From positions 206,305,337 through 206,369,336 of the forward strand of contig NC_042623.1 of assembly GCF_901001135.1 (NCBI RefSeq): a DNA stretch of 64,000 nt. The letters are read 5' to 3'. This DNA is from Rhinatrema bivittatum. Taxonomy: Eukaryota; Chordata; Amphibia; Gymnophiona; Rhinatrematidae. This document shows, piece by piece, positions 1 to 11,043 of the stretch; the stretch's first letter is position 1; every line of letters begins with the position of its first letter. Under the pieces are notes generated by a model that saw nothing but the letters and a program-made list of their open reading frames with translations, did not search any database and was not told the origin of the DNA. Position numbers and translations under genes: made by a program.

Positions 1-1293
1 TCCTCAGTTCCAACTCTTCGGTCCAGGAGTCTCTGATATCCACCTCCGCTTCTTCAAGGCACTCTGTTCTTCGTGGGAATTCCCTTGTCTTCATCTGTGG
101 TTCCTGATCCTTCGTCTACATCCTCGTTCCATGTTTGGTCTCTCGCTGGATCCTAAGTCCTTGTCTTCAGATGTCTCCACCGTCCAACCCTCCTGATGTC
201 CTCATCTTTAGATCTTCCTGGTCCTCGCCTTCTGATGTCCTGTCTTTCCTGATGTCTGTCATCTAGTTGTTCTGCTTCTTGGAGCCTCCTCGATGCTCTT
301 GGTTGAGTGACCTGGGGGGTCCAGGGTCCAGATGTCCAGATGTCTTTCATATCTCGTTCTCCAGTTCTCTCGACACCTCCATGTTGCTCTTGACTGAGTG
401 CCCTGGGGGAATGAAGTCCAGATGTCCTGACGTTCCAGACGTCTTTGTGTCAAGTTGTCTTCGTATTCAGAACCTTTTGACGTCTTCATCTTCAGTTCTT
501 TCGCTGTCAAGCGTTCAGACCCTTTTTTGGCTCCTTCGTCAAAGAAGCCTTCAGACTCTTTGGCTCCCTTGTCAGGGTAGCCTTCTTCTCGGATGTCCTG
601 GTTCCAGATCTACCTCCTAGTAGGCCGTCCTCTCTTCAACTTCGGTCTTGACCCTCTGATTCATCTTCCGCGCTGGGTCTGAAGCCTCCGCTTCTTCAGG
701 TTGGCCTGCACCAATCATGACAGGTTCCCGAAGCCTTAGTCCAGGACGGTTGCTGCTAGAAGTCTTGGTTGGATTCCTTCATATTGAGTTTTAACTCTTC
801 TGTCGTCTATCCACTCATCAAGTGTCTTTATCAGTGTCCCTGATGTTCTTCTCTTCAGCTTTGCCTCAACCTTATCAAGTATCGTCTGACCCTGTCTTCA
901 AGTATCATCTGACTATATCTTCAAGTATTGTCTGATCATGTCTTCAAAAGTCCTCATTTGATTGTGTCTTCAGTCTTCAAGTCTTGTTCCAGTTCCATCA
1001 TCTGCCCTCGACCTCTGTCCATCCTGACGCATTTGCCATTCCCTTACCGCAGGTCCGAAAGGGCTAGTGAGTGGCCGGAGGGCTACTCCAGAGACCAGCA
1101 TTGCGTTGTTGGGTCTCTACTGATGCGTCAGGTTCAGCAGAGGTCCAAGTTCCTGGTCTTCAGCATGTCCGCCTGTGCTTGGACACTTCTAACCTGCCTC
1201 GGCGCTTCTACAGAGCTCTTTGTAGTCACGTCGTGGTCCAAGGGCACACAACTCTCCCCAGAATCAGGATCGCTCCCTAGTGCTCCCCCAACA
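1..1293 (+). mobile_element. LTR fragment, family of 3089-6140 (5' end outside window)
   Basis: This is the 3' part of a long terminal repeat. From about 1090 to 1293 it aligns by eye with 5925-6140: the 'gaccagcattg' block, the 'gtccgcc.gtgcttggacac' block and 'tggtccaagggcacac' near the end. It ends in ...CCCCCAACA, compatible with the TGTT...AACA termini of the other LTRs here. The 5' end lies before base 1, so no target duplication can be tested; 'ctatt' would be the right copy. It is T/C-rich and carries degenerate tandem repeats. Open frames inside it are by-products of composition. No gag or pol sequence adjoins it. Confidence 0.7.
875..956 (+). repeat. Minisatellite inside LTR
   Basis: About three diverged copies of a 27-bp unit built on 'caagtatcgtctgac' and 'tgtctt'. 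It lies in the same relative part of the LTR (downstream of the promoter) where the other three LTRs carry unrelated tandem repeats. Confidence 0.6.
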
Positions 1294-1544
1294 CTATTAG
1301 CTATGCACTCGATTGGATGTGCATTTCAGATGCGCTAATCCCCATATTCAATTGGGCATAAGTCTAGCATATCCAAAACACGAGTCCAATCACGTGTTAA
1401 GTGGCGCGCTGACCTGAGTGCCTAATATTGCATCAGCCTGATTATGTTTTATATGTAATGAATGAGTTTCATGTGCATATAATTATTTCTTTATTACATT
1501 AATAACTTTTCTGTATATGCAGGTAAAAATGAAAAGGAAGTATG
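1294..1544. other. Unassigned interval
   Basis: AT-rich sequence after the LTR end. I see no coding signal and no repeat that I can match elsewhere in the window. Confidence 0.5.
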
Positions 1545-1611
1545 TGGGAGTCCACAACTATTTTGGAGAGTGAAAAGTGGTCCACACTCCCAAAAGGTTT
1601 GGGAATCCCTG
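1545..1611. mobile_element. Possible hAT-type terminal inverted repeat end
   Basis: Reading inward from 1611 on the minus strand gives CAGGGATTCCCAAACCTTTT, the usual start of vertebrate hAT elements (CAGGGGTCCCCAAACC type). The opposite end and an 8-bp duplication were not found, so this may be a truncated copy. Confidence 0.4.
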
Positions 1612-2177
1612 ATTTAGAATATTTCCTCCATAAACCAGCTTTGGAGAGGGTTTTATCTAGCTTACTTAAAATGTCCCAGAAGAACTAAACAGATTAGGAC
1701 TCTTCTGCTTGGAAAATACTTTATAAAAGAATTTCATAAAAGAGGTTTATAAAATTATCTGTGCTTTGGAATAAGTTAATAGGGTATGGTTACTCTACCA
1801 AGTAGTACTAGACTATGAGGCATTCCTTGATACTAATGTGTAGCAGATTTAAAACAAGTTTAAAAGTGGGGTTTTTTCAGTCAATGCTTAACTATGCTTC
1901 ACAACTTGTTGCCAGAAAATGTGGTTAAGTCTAAGAGTATAACAGAGTTTTAAAAAGGTTTGGACAAAATCCTGGAGGACAGATCCAGAAATAATTACTA
2001 ATCACCTAGACTTTAGTGTCTTCCCCTCAATGTTTTGGTACTAAAACATGAAACAGACATATATTGGGATTTTCTGGCTAATTCTAGTTGACCCAGATGG
2101 ACCGCTATCGGAGACAGGATACTGAACTCAATGGACCATTAGTCTACCCAGCATGCCATTTCATATGTTCTTATGAT
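1612..2177 (+). mobile_element. CR1 LINE 3' end, degenerate
   Basis: It follows the order of the other CR1 copies: decayed ORF2 C-terminus, the 'aaaaggtttggacaaaatcctgg' stretch (about 1953), 'gaccattagtctacccagca' and the terminal 'catatgttcttatg'. The end sits at the conserved CR1 3' octamer-like repeat. Many stops; 5'-truncated. Confidence 0.75.
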
Positions 2178-3083
2178 GAAAAAATTACAATGAATTAGTT
2201 GTTTTTAGTGTGGAATTAGTAGAATCAGTGTCATTCATATATTTCTTAGGCTTTTGGAAGAAAAGGGTGACTACTGAGACATTGTTTGGCAGGCTGACAT
2301 GGATGACTGCAAGTTGGATCACCATCTCTGTCCTCTTGCCAAACAATAATGATAAAGAGATTTCAAAAAGTGAATGACACTAAGCTTAATATTCCCTGTT
2401 CCCTTTGTGCAGCAACTAGTCTAGGGTATCTAATGTCAAAAAGTATGAAATATGTATTCACAGAGGTAAAACACCTGAGTGATTCTTTTTTCCTGCTCAT
2501 TTCAAGATAGTAAACCAGAAAACAGGATTGGTCTGGTCAAACCAGGATGGATGCTAACATAATAGTAATCAACCCTGATGCATGTTCTGAAATGGTTCAA
2601 GACTCTCCAATTCATGGAAACAAAACTGTAAATACGCATTGACTCACTGTTCTCACCACATAGCGCCAAAACCTAAGAATAATTTGTTGCCCTTTAGATT
2701 CCAAGCATGTGTTAGCAGGATAAATAATCCTCACAAGGATCAATATTCTAGATACAAAGGCAAGAAATCAGAGAAGTTTCAGTTTAGCAGGAACACACAA
2801 CTCACTGAATTCCGTACAAAGTACATAAAACCATCAGTTTCACATTTCACATCCTGTTTATTGCATTCCTAAACTAGAATGTAAAAAAAGCCTGATTTAC
2901 TATGATTTTTTCTTATAGGCACACAATGGGAATCAAGCTTTAATAATCATTCCCAGATCTCTTTGCATCGTATTTCTTATAATACAATAGAAAACTAATA
3001 CAGTGAACATTTGTCTCTGCAAATAAGCATTGCAGGATTCTAAATATCTAGATTTTTCAGATCATGATTTCTGTGGGTGTAAA
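2178..3083. other. Unassigned intergenic interval
   Basis: AT-rich sequence. I see no repeat family, RNA gene or credible coding frame. The 77-codon frame at 2639-2872 has no recognisable motif and looks accidental. Confidence 0.5.
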
Positions 3084-3540
3084 TTTGATGTTACGATTCT
3101 ACTCTCGGCTAGGGCCGCGAGCAACCTCTCACCTCTCCGCCATCCTTCCTCCATGGCCCGAAAGCCGCAGACATCCTGCTTCATGGCGGGTTAGCCGCCG
3201 CAGCCATGCCTCATGCCGTCCGGAGGCCGCCGACGCCGTCTCTACGCGGCCCAGAGGCTGCCGACATTTTCCTTGCCGTGCGGTGGCAGGAAGCCTCTGC
3301 CATGCTTCCATGCAGCCTGGAGGCCGCCAACGTTGTCTTCTCCACTGTGCGGGGAGCCTCCGCCGTCAGCAACTTCTCCAGGCATGGAGCCGCCCCCAGC
3401 CTCCTTTCTGTGGCCTGGAAGCCACCGCTAATGCAGGGTCTGGCCCTGCGGCCTAGTGCCACCTCCAGCTTCCTTCTTCATGGCATGGACGCCGCTCTCC
3501 AGGGTCCTTCCTAGGCGCGAAGCCATGCCTCTCTCCGGGT

Positions 3541-3622
3541 TTTAAAGGGCCCGCGGTGGGAGCAGTCCTGCGGCCCCTCCTGATGATGTCATCTTGGGTG
3601 TTTCTCTGCAGCGCTATAAAAA
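3541..3622 (+). promoter_or_regulatory. LTR promoter block: TTTAAAGGGCCC, ATF/CRE-like site, TATA box
   Basis: TTTAAAGGGCCC at 3541-3552, TGATGATGTCATC at 3581-3593 (TGATGTCA resembles an ATF/CREB site) and TATAAAAA at 3615-3622. The same three blocks in the same order occur on the minus strand in the LTR at 49101-50277, which supports a conserved U3 promoter. Function is inferred. Confidence 0.6.
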
Positions 3623-3702
3623 GGGTTTTTCGTCACTTCTTCATTGCCTTTGCAAGGAGCCAGTCCGCTCCTGGACATCTACGTTGCCAGCTTCTTCAAG
3701 GC

Positions 3703-5175
3703 ATTCCATTCTAGAGATGTGAATCGTGTCCTCGATCGTCTTAACGATCGATTTCGGCTGGGAGGGGGAGGGAATCGTATCGTCGCCGTTTGGGTGTTTA
3801 GAGTATCGTGAAAATCGTTAAAATCGTGAACCGGCACACTAAAACCCCCTAAAACCCACCCCCGACCCTTTAATTTAAATCCGCCACCCTCCCCGAACCC
3901 CCCCCAAATGCCTTAAATTACCTGGGGGTCCAGCGGCACACTAAAACACCCTAAAACCCACCCCCGGCACACTAAAACCCCCTAAAACCCACCCCGACCC
4001 TTTAAATTAAATCCCCCACCCTCCCGAACCCCCCCCCAAATGCCTTAAATTACCTGGGGGTCCGTAGCGGCGGTCCGTAGCTTAAATTACCTCTGTAGCC
4101 TTAAATTACCTCCGTAGCCTTAAATTACCTGGGGGTCTGTAGTGGCGGTCCGTAGCTAAATCGGGGGAAGGGGGAGAGCAGGAAAACTGGCACACTAAAT
4201 CGTGTAGTCTTTAGCCAGCGCCATTTTGCAAAATGGCCGCCGCAAAATGGCGGCGGCCATAAACCAACACGATTCGACGCAGGAGGTCGTTCCGGACCCC
4301 CGCTGGACTTTTGGCAAGTCTTGTGGGGGTCAGGAGGCCCCCCCAAGCTGGCCAAAAGTTCCTGGGGGTCCAGCGGGGGTCCGGGAGCGATCTCCTGCCG
4401 TGAATCGTTTTCCGTACGGAAAATGGCGCCGGCAGGAGATCGACTGCAGGAGGTCGTTCAGCGGGGGTCCGGAACCCTCGCTGAATGACCTCCTGCAGTC
4501 GATCTCCTGCCGGCGCCATTTTCCGTACGGAAAACGATTCACGGCAGGAGATCGCTCCCGGACCCCCGCTGGACCCCCAGGAACTTTTGGCCAGCTTGGG
4601 GGGGCCTCCTGACCCCCACAAGACTTGCCAAAAGTCCAGCGGGGGTCTGGAACGACCTCCTGCGTCGAATCGTGTTGGTCTATGGCCGCCGCCATTTTGC
4701 GGCGGCCATTTTGCAAAATGGCACCGGCTGAAGACTACACGATTTAGTGTGCCGGTTTTCCTGCTCTCCCCCTTCCCCCGATTTAGCTACGGACCACCGC
4801 TACGGACCCCCAGGTAATTTAAGGCATTTGGGGGGGGTTCGGGAGGGTGGGGGATTTAATTTAAAGGGTCGGGGTGGGTTTTAGGGGGTTTTAGTGTGCC
4901 GTGTTTTAGTGTGCCGCTGGACCCCCAGGTAATTTAAGGTATTTGGGGGGGGTTCGGGAGGGTGGGGGATTTAATTTAAAGGGTCGGGGGTGGGTTTTAG
5001 GGTGTTTTAGTGTGCCGGTTTTCCTGCCCTCCCCCTTCCCCCGATTTACGATTTTTTTGATGATAAATCGGGGGAATTGGTATTGTATCGTGGCCCTAAC
5101 GATTTTTGACGATTTAAAATATATCGGACGATATTTTAAATCGTCAAAAAACGATTCACATCCCTATTCCATTCT
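3703..5175. mobile_element. Fold-back DNA element with very long inverted arms (MULE-like)
   Basis: The element is 3713-5165, flanked by a perfect 10-bp duplication ATTCCATTCT (3703-3712 and 5166-5175). The LTR sequence reads continuously when the element and one copy are removed. Termini are AGAGATGTGAATCG and CGATTCACATCCCT. Inside is one large palindrome centred near 4471: the translations of 4226-4612 (+) and 4330-4716 (-) differ at only a few positions. Arms are about 700 bp with small indels. A 9-11-bp duplication plus long terminal arms fits Mutator-like elements, but no transposase is present, so that assignment is inference. Confidence 0.8.
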
Positions 5176-5440
5176 TTGTTGGGAATTCCCTCGTCATCTT
5201 CTTCTGTATTCCTGGTCTCTCGTCGGATCCCGTGTTTCCTTCTCGTCAGTTCCTGATGCGGTTGCCTTGATGTCCTGTTTTCCAGATGTTCTGATGCCCC
5301 AATGCTCCATCTCTTGGTGCCTCCTTGATGCTCTTGACTGAGTGCCCTGGGGGTCCGAGGTCTAGATATCCTGATGTTCCATGTCCAGAGGTGGTGCTTT
5401 GCCTTCTTCAGTCAGCAGCGCTAGGCTCCGGAATTCCTAG

Positions 5441-5830
5441 TTCTGAGTATCCTGAACCTGGAATCCTGAGCCTGGAATCCTGAACCCTGAATCCTGAGTC
5501 TTGAGTCCTGTATCTTGAATCCTGTCCTGGTCTTCAGAGTTCCTGGTGCCTGCTTCCATCTATGCCTAGAGACTTTGCCAGTGTCTGCTTCACCTTTTGC
5601 ATGGTCCGCAACCAGCCACGAGCGGCTGGGTAGAGCGAGCAGCTATGCAGCACTCACTCAGTACTTTTTCAATATTTTGAACACTTGCCTGAAACCTCCA
5701 AGCAACCTGAATCCTTGTCTGAGTCTTCTGAGTAACCTGAATCCTTGTCTGAGTCTACTGAATATTCTGAGTCCTTGTCTGAGTTCCTTGAGTAACCTGA
5801 GTCTACATCCGTGTCCTCTGAATATCCTTT
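5441..5830 (+). repeat. Degenerate minisatellites in the LTR
   Basis: Two tandem blocks: 'cctggaatcctgagcctgga' units at about 5441-5525 and 'cctgaatccttgtctgagtc' units at about 5690-5830. They are T/C-rich, with the unit sequence different from those in the other LTRs. Confidence 0.65.
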
Positions 5831-6154
5831 CTCTGAGTCTTCTTGTTCCTACCCTCAGCCTCTGTCCGTCCTGTCACATCTGCCGTACCCAACGGCAGAT
5901 CCGAAAGGGCTATTGAGTAGCCATAGGGCTACTCCAGAGACCAGCATTGCTTTGTTGGGTCTCTCTCGATGCACTCAGGTTTGGCAGAGGTCAAGGTCCC
6001 TGGCCCTTAGCTTGTCCGCCCGTGCTTGGACACGCCTTGCCTGCCTTGGCGCTTCTTTGGAGCTTTCTGCAGTTGCGCCGTGGTCCAAGGGCACACTACC
6101 TCTCCGGAATGGGGACCGCTTCCCAGCGATCCCCGTAGCATTTGAAAGCCTCTA

Positions 6155-6322
6155 GTTAATTTTTGTCTTCTACTTCCTGGCTACTCTAGCCCCCAAGTTC
6201 AACCTCCTTGTTATATGTAACTTTGCTACGGCTCTCTTGTTTTTGTTAATCTAGTTATTCCCCTAAGTTCCATGTAAACCGGCCTGATATGAATCCCTTC
6301 ATGAAGACCGGTATAGAAATAT

Positions 6323-6363
<41 letters not shown>

Positions 6364-6364
6364 A
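6155..6364 (+). mobile_element. L2-type LINE 3' end with AAAT tail
   Basis: It contains 'tgtaaaccggcctgatatga' and 'gaccggtatagaaata' followed by about nine AAAT units (6326-6364). The same 3' signature ends the L2 copy at 28037-29817 and the fragment at 45932-46205. Only the 3' UTR remains. Confidence 0.8.
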
Positions 6365-6634
6365 GCAATAATTTACCTGTTATAAATTGCCCGCCCCATA
6401 TGTGGGTAAACCTATCTGTGTATTCCATGTGTTTGTGTAGGTTTACCCAGAATGAGAGGATGCATTCTGGGCATGAATTTGGGGAGTGCTTTGCCTTTTC
6501 ATGCCTATTTTTCCATTTTCAAAATTTTGAATGTTGATGTAACTTATGCGAGTATTTGCAGCCAAATGTATGCAGGCCATTACAAAATGGCCCCTGTATG
6601 TGTTCTATTCATAATATGTAACATAGATTACTAG

Positions 6635-6880
6635 AGGTAGGTTCAAAAAAGGTTTGGATAAGTTCTTGGAGGAGAAGTCCATTAATGGCTATTAATCAAT
6701 TTTACTTAGGGAATAGCCACTACTATTAATTGCATCAGTAGCATGGGATCTTCTTAGTGTTTGGGTAATTGTCAGGTTCTTATGGCCTGGATTGGCCAAT
6801 GTTGGAAACAGGATGCTGGACTTGATGGACCCTTGGTCTGACCCAGCATGGCAATTTCTTATGTTCTTATGTTCTTATGT
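6635..6880 (+). mobile_element. CR1 LINE 3' end
   Basis: A short, well preserved copy: 'aaaaaaggtttggataagtt', 'gacccttggtctgacccagc', then three 'atgttctt' repeats. It covers the CR1 terminal non-coding region and the last ORF2 codons only. Confidence 0.9.
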
Positions 6881-7911
6881 TATCTTATCAGTAATAGAAG
6901 CCCTAGGAGAAATTTCTCTTCATCATTACTACTTTCTGATTCCTTTTATATTTTGTTTAATTAACAGAAGCCTCCTCAAATAAAAGAGGTGTATCTAGAT
7001 CTCAAAGTTTGTCAGGAAGCCAATTCATCAGACAGAAAATTGCATCATTATACAGGGTTTGCAATAGCTGAACTTTCTCCTGCCATTTCATAGCACAATG
7101 CAGGAGGTTGACCCACCTCTACTCAATATGCATGCAAAAATTCTCATGCAAAATATATTTCTATCACAGATTTTATGCACAAGTATTCTTCATCATGAGG
7201 AGGTATGAATAGATAATTCTCAAAGTGGATTGCAGCTTTTACTCAAAGCATTAATTTGATATAATTAGTGTTTGTATCCTGGAACTAGAGTTTCATTTGG
7301 AATGCAGTACTAGAAATCAAAAATAAAAATATTGCATAATATTAAGGCAGAAAATGAATACAGATAAATAAAATTGTACCTGCATAATGGTAGCATCACC
7401 CTATGATGAAGTGTGTGCATTTGAGGAGGGAATTTTCACATTGTGAAATACAGTAAGGTTGGGCCTTGCTATACAATTAAAGCTATGATCTTTCTATCAA
7501 TTGTATTTAACTGAACCAACCCATATAAGGAATTGGTCCAGTAGTGCATAAGGTTGTTCCCCTATACAAAATGAGATGCCATCAAATGAAGGCAAGGCTA
7601 TCAATACTAAAACAAAGGATGTTCAAATGTTTTCTAAAAGACTTTTGAGATTTAAAAAGTTCTTTTATTTGTGCAAAATATGGTTTGTAATACTCCCAAA
7701 GCTTTGTAAAGGAAGTAACCTTTATTACATACATGCATGAACTATATCTCTAAGCAACATCTACAGTAGAAATTTAACTGAGAATATTTATAGAAAGAGT
7801 AGCAAAATTCAAATTTTCAAAATTATTTTTAAGTTTTAGCCTGGGCCACTCTTTTTTCAGCTCACCAGTCCCAAACATAAATACAGAACCACTAAGAAGT
7901 GGCAAAATAAG
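6881..7911. other. Unassigned intergenic interval
   Basis: AT-rich single-copy-looking DNA. I see no transposon hallmark, RNA gene or coding frame. Confidence 0.5.
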
Positions 7912-8376
7912 ACCACATATTTATTAACATAATCTACTGTATTACAACAAGTCAAACATTAGCGTAAACTATATATAGTGCCCAACTTTCAAAACTGTCC
8001 ATTGTCCACAGTGCCATCCAGTGTTCCTACCATGTGACAGGGGCCGGCCAATGGCACGGATACCCTGTCACATGGTAAGGGCAAAGGGCCATCGGCGCCA
8101 TTTTGATTAGTGGCAGCCGATGGCCCGAGAGCGGGAGATCGCTCCCGGGACCCCCACTGGACCACCAGGTACCTGTAAAATGTTTTTGGGGGGTCGGGAG
8201 GGTGGGGGAAGCAAAGGGTTTAGTTTTAAAGGGTCGGGGTGGGTTTTTTGTTTATCAGCTCGGGCGCAGCCGATAAACAAAACCACGATCGGGCCCGATG
8301 CAAAAAAACCCACATGTGAATCGGAACCGGAATCCGAACCGATTCTGGTTCCGATTCACATCTCTACCACATATTT
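7912..8376. mobile_element. Non-autonomous element related to the 46.5-kb copy, 11-bp flanking repeat
   Basis: The right end CGATTCACATCTCT matches the terminus of the fold-back element at 3713-5165. The left part ('gccatccagtg', 'cctaccatgtgacag') matches the minus strand at about 46975-47015. An 11-bp direct repeat ACCACATATTT lies at 7912-7922 and 8366-8376, the second copy abutting the terminus exactly. This implies an insertion of 7923-8365 whose left terminus has been altered, since it does not mirror the right one. Confidence 0.65.
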
Positions 8377-9029
8377 CTAGCTCAAAAGTAAGTGCCAGAA
8401 AAACCTTATTTTCTCTACTTATTTTATAAATGTACATATGCAAATAATTTTAGGTGCAGCAAAATAAGTCAGACAAATGACGAAGGTGTGGAATTATTTG
8501 ATTCAAGCACCATCCCCAAAACACAGCATAAACTGAAAAAAAAATTTAAAGGACTGCATAAAGTGCATTGGAGAAGACATCAATTCAAAAACTCAAAAAA
8601 TATACACAAATAAAATTAAAGGACACATCCATAAACAGGTGGAAGCAAGCTGAATGATAATAATCTTACTGCCAACAAGATTTACTTGAACTAAGCAACT
8701 TATAAACTCAAAAAACTTCAGCAAAGAGTACAAACCACACTAGAAGCGAGTGCACAATCTTTTAAAACCTTCAAAAAAAGGTGCCAAAGGGTCACATAAT
8801 TAGCCAATTACTGAACTATTGGGGGGAGGGGGTTATGTTTTTAGATATTATTTATTTATGATTTATTTTATGTTGTATGTTACATAATCTTCACATTTGG
8901 TCCTTGGGGAGAGGCGAATATGAATACTTGCAAAGAAAATTTGCAAAACAGGGAAGTTAGAATATCCCAGTAGAGAAGTTGTGGTCTGGGCTGAAGTAGC
9001 CCAGATCGATGTAAAAAAAAAAAAAAAAA
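8377..9029. other. Unassigned interval with an A-run
   Basis: AT-rich; a run of about 19 A residues at 9013-9031 sits at the edge of the next CR1 fragment. No coding signal. Confidence 0.5.
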
Positions 9030-9387
9030 AAGAGCCCACAGATGTGAAGTACTATACTGCTAACATCATCTGCAACCCCACCTTGAGTACTGTGTGCATT
9101 TCTGGTTGCCCCATCTCAAAAAGACACAACACAACTAGAAAAGGTGCAGAGAAAAGCACAGCTCCCCTGTGAAGAGAGGCTACAAAGGTGTGGAAATGAG
9201 ATGGCTGAGAGGAGACTTGATAGAAATTTGTAAAATCATGAGTGGAGTGGAATGGGTTAATAAAGGATGGTTATTTACCCTTTCAAACAGCACTAAAACA
9301 AGGAGATACTCCATGAATCTAACAACCAGCAGATTTAAAACAAATTGTACGAACGAAAACTTCCTCTTATGGCCGATGACATCTCAC

Positions 9388-9758
9388 TTAGGGCCTCATT
9401 TTCTAAAGTATCGCAGGCCTGCAATACTTTAGAAAATTGCGCTACTGGGGGGCGGGCGGTCCTGCGCTAGCTGGCAGCGATCGCACCGCCTTGGTGCGAT
9501 CGCTGCTGGCATCGCGCCCAATAGCTACACCATAGAAGGTGTAGTTATTGGGCGCGAAATAGGCAGCAAAAAGGCACTTACCTTTCTGCTCGGCGCACCA
9601 TGCATGCAGAGTCAGCCCCGATGATGCCCCCGACTCCTCCTCTTCCGGGGCCAACTCCGCCCCGATTTCAGTAGCGCAGGCCTGCGCTACTTTCGCTAGC
9701 TATCGCAGGCTTGCGCTAACAGCGCAGCCTGTGATAGCTTTGGAAAATGAGGCCCTTA
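9388..9758. mobile_element. PIF/Harbinger-type MITE
   Basis: The element 9391-9755 (365 bp) starts GGGCCTCATTTTC and ends GAAAATGAGGCCC, flanked by TTA on both sides (9388-9390, 9756-9758). GG...CC termini and a TWA target are typical of PIF/Harbinger. The interior is GC-rich, with repeated 'gcaggcctgcg' palindromes. A second copy lies at 52625-52992. No transposase. Confidence 0.8.
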
Positions 9759-9988
9759 GTCCGGGAGCGCCTGAGGTACCATCTCCACCTGGTAAAAATG
9801 GGGATAGGCCCCAAGAAATAACATGTACATCTCAACAGGATCGGGATGCTCAAGAAGGATTAAAAACATCAGCTATACCACCTGAATTGGGAGACATTAA
9901 TGCCCAATTGTTTACCCCAGATCAAGGGAACACACTGAAGAATGATAAGAGATAAGAACAAAGTATTTGTCATCAGATAGGAAATAGA

Positions 9989-10560
9989 TTGGAGGATAAG
10001 AAGGCTCAGAATGTTATTATAAAACCTGGAATTATTACCATGGAAACATTATGGAATTATATTGCTAAACTTGACTCATTCATTATGAAACTTGCTGATG
10101 TGGTCCATGAAACAAATGTAGTTGTAAAAAGAAATTCTGATGTGTTAGAAATCCAACAAAAACAGATTGTTAATATAGAAAATCGAGTGGAACAGGTTGA
10201 AAAAATTCAAAACCTACAAATAAAAGCAGAAGGAGAAATACAAAGAAAGATTGAATTTCTAGAAAATCATATTCATGCTTTAAATTTAAGGGTTATAAAT
10301 TTTCCCAAGATGGAAAAGATAAGTCAATCTGATTTAGGTCCATGGTTATTCCATCAGAATTTTCCCTGATATATCTTACTACACTCAGATCAGGAGAAGA
10401 GAGTTTCTCTTAATGCGGGATAAAGTCACTCAATGAGGAGCCAAGTTCATTTTACGATTTCCATGTCGTTGCATTGTATTATTTCAAAATATGAGATATG
10501 TTTTCAAATCGCCTGATCAACTGCGTTCATACCTGGACTCTTAGATCCAGAAAACCTTAG
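9989..10560 (+). pseudogene. L1 ORF1p remnant (coiled coil plus C-terminal domain, internally deleted)
   Basis: The open frame 9989-10369 gives a heptad-like coiled coil followed by LENHIHALNLRVINFPK, the junction between coiled coil and RNA-recognition domain in L1 ORF1p (compare L1 'LENRxRxxNLRxxxxP'). After about residue 115 the sequence jumps to the C-terminal domain: in another frame 10355-10537 reads IRIFPDIS, TQIRRREFL, then FILRFPCRC and LRSYLDS, with one internal stop. The RNA-recognition core between them is missing here. ORF1p is the nucleic-acid chaperone of L1. Non-functional. Confidence 0.75.
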
Positions 10561-10813
10561 GTAAAGGAGGGGAATAAATGTATATGGTTCTTTCACATTA
10601 ATATTTGAGGGTGTAACTCTATAGCAATCTGCTCTTTTCATTTTACCAGAATCTTATTATTTCTGATAAATTTATCTGGGCTATCACAGTTGTATGGGCA
10701 ATGACTTGTCATATATAAATGTTTGTATAATAATATCTTGCTCAATGCTGTGTAAAATCCTTTTGGAAAAATCAAAACGATTAATAAAAATAAAATTTAA
10801 AAAAAAAAAAAAG
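10561..10813 (+). mobile_element. 3' UTR and poly(A) directly after ORF1 (HAL1-like arrangement)
   Basis: No ORF2 follows the ORF1 C-terminus. About 250 bp of AT-rich sequence ends 'aacgattaataaaaataaaa' and an A-run at 10799-10813. The copy at 32.6-33.8 kb has the same order and a similar end ('aacgattgaaattaatgaat'). Confidence 0.5.
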
Positions 10814-11043
10814 ATAGATATTGACCCATCTATGAATCTTTCAGATTTCTTAATGAAATCACAAGAGGAAATATGTATTGAAAATCGTGGTACAATGTTA
10901 ATAACGTTTGTATTTGTTTCAGATAAAGAAAATGTTTTAAAGTATTTTTTCAGGAATAGAGGGAAAACCTTCTATGGGCAAAAGATCTGGATATATCCAG
11001 ATCTTGTTAAGTCCACACAAATTAGAAGAAAGAAATTTCTAGC
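10814..11043 (+). pseudogene. L1 ORF1p middle fragment
   Basis: The frame reads TFVFVSDKENVLKYFFRNR and then IWIYPDLVKSTQIRRKKFLA, matching the RNA-recognition core and the start of the C-terminal domain of the other L1 ORF1 copies in this window (VWIFPDITRSTQ on the minus strand near 46.4 kb). Truncated at both ends. Confidence 0.7.

Larger units (their letters stand above)
3084..6145 (+). mobile_element. Solo LTR with 5-bp target duplication, split by an inserted element
   Basis: The LTR proper is 3089-6140. It starts TGTTACG and ends CGTAGCA, an imperfect terminal inverted repeat, and is flanked by TTTGA at 3084-3088 and 6141-6145. TG...CA ends with a 5-bp duplication are the rule for Ty3/Gypsy and retroviral LTRs. 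A promoter-like block (TTTAAAGGGCCC, TGATGATGTCA, TATAAAAA) lies at 3541-3622. The element at 3713-5165 splits it, so the LTR itself is about 1.6 kb. No internal gag-pol is present, so a solo LTR left by recombination is the simplest reading. GC-rich start, C/T-rich tandem repeats downstream. Confidence 0.85.
9353..11043 (+). mobile_element. Rearranged L1 ORF1 insertion
   Basis: Flanked by a 17-bp duplication, the size usual for L1 retrotransposition. It holds an ORF1 N-terminal part (from 9759), a C-terminal domain piece, a 3' UTR ending in poly(A) near 10813, and then a separate ORF1 middle fragment (10814-11043) with no poly(A) before the right duplication. That order (N, C, tail, middle) cannot come from one simple insertion; a nested second insertion or a deletion plus template switch is needed. 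A Harbinger-type MITE sits at 9391-9755. Confidence 0.65.

Noticed and set aside
4211..4817. Several 110-136-codon frames on both strands
   Set aside because: They are products of the large palindrome in the fold-back element; the plus and minus peptides are the same sequence.
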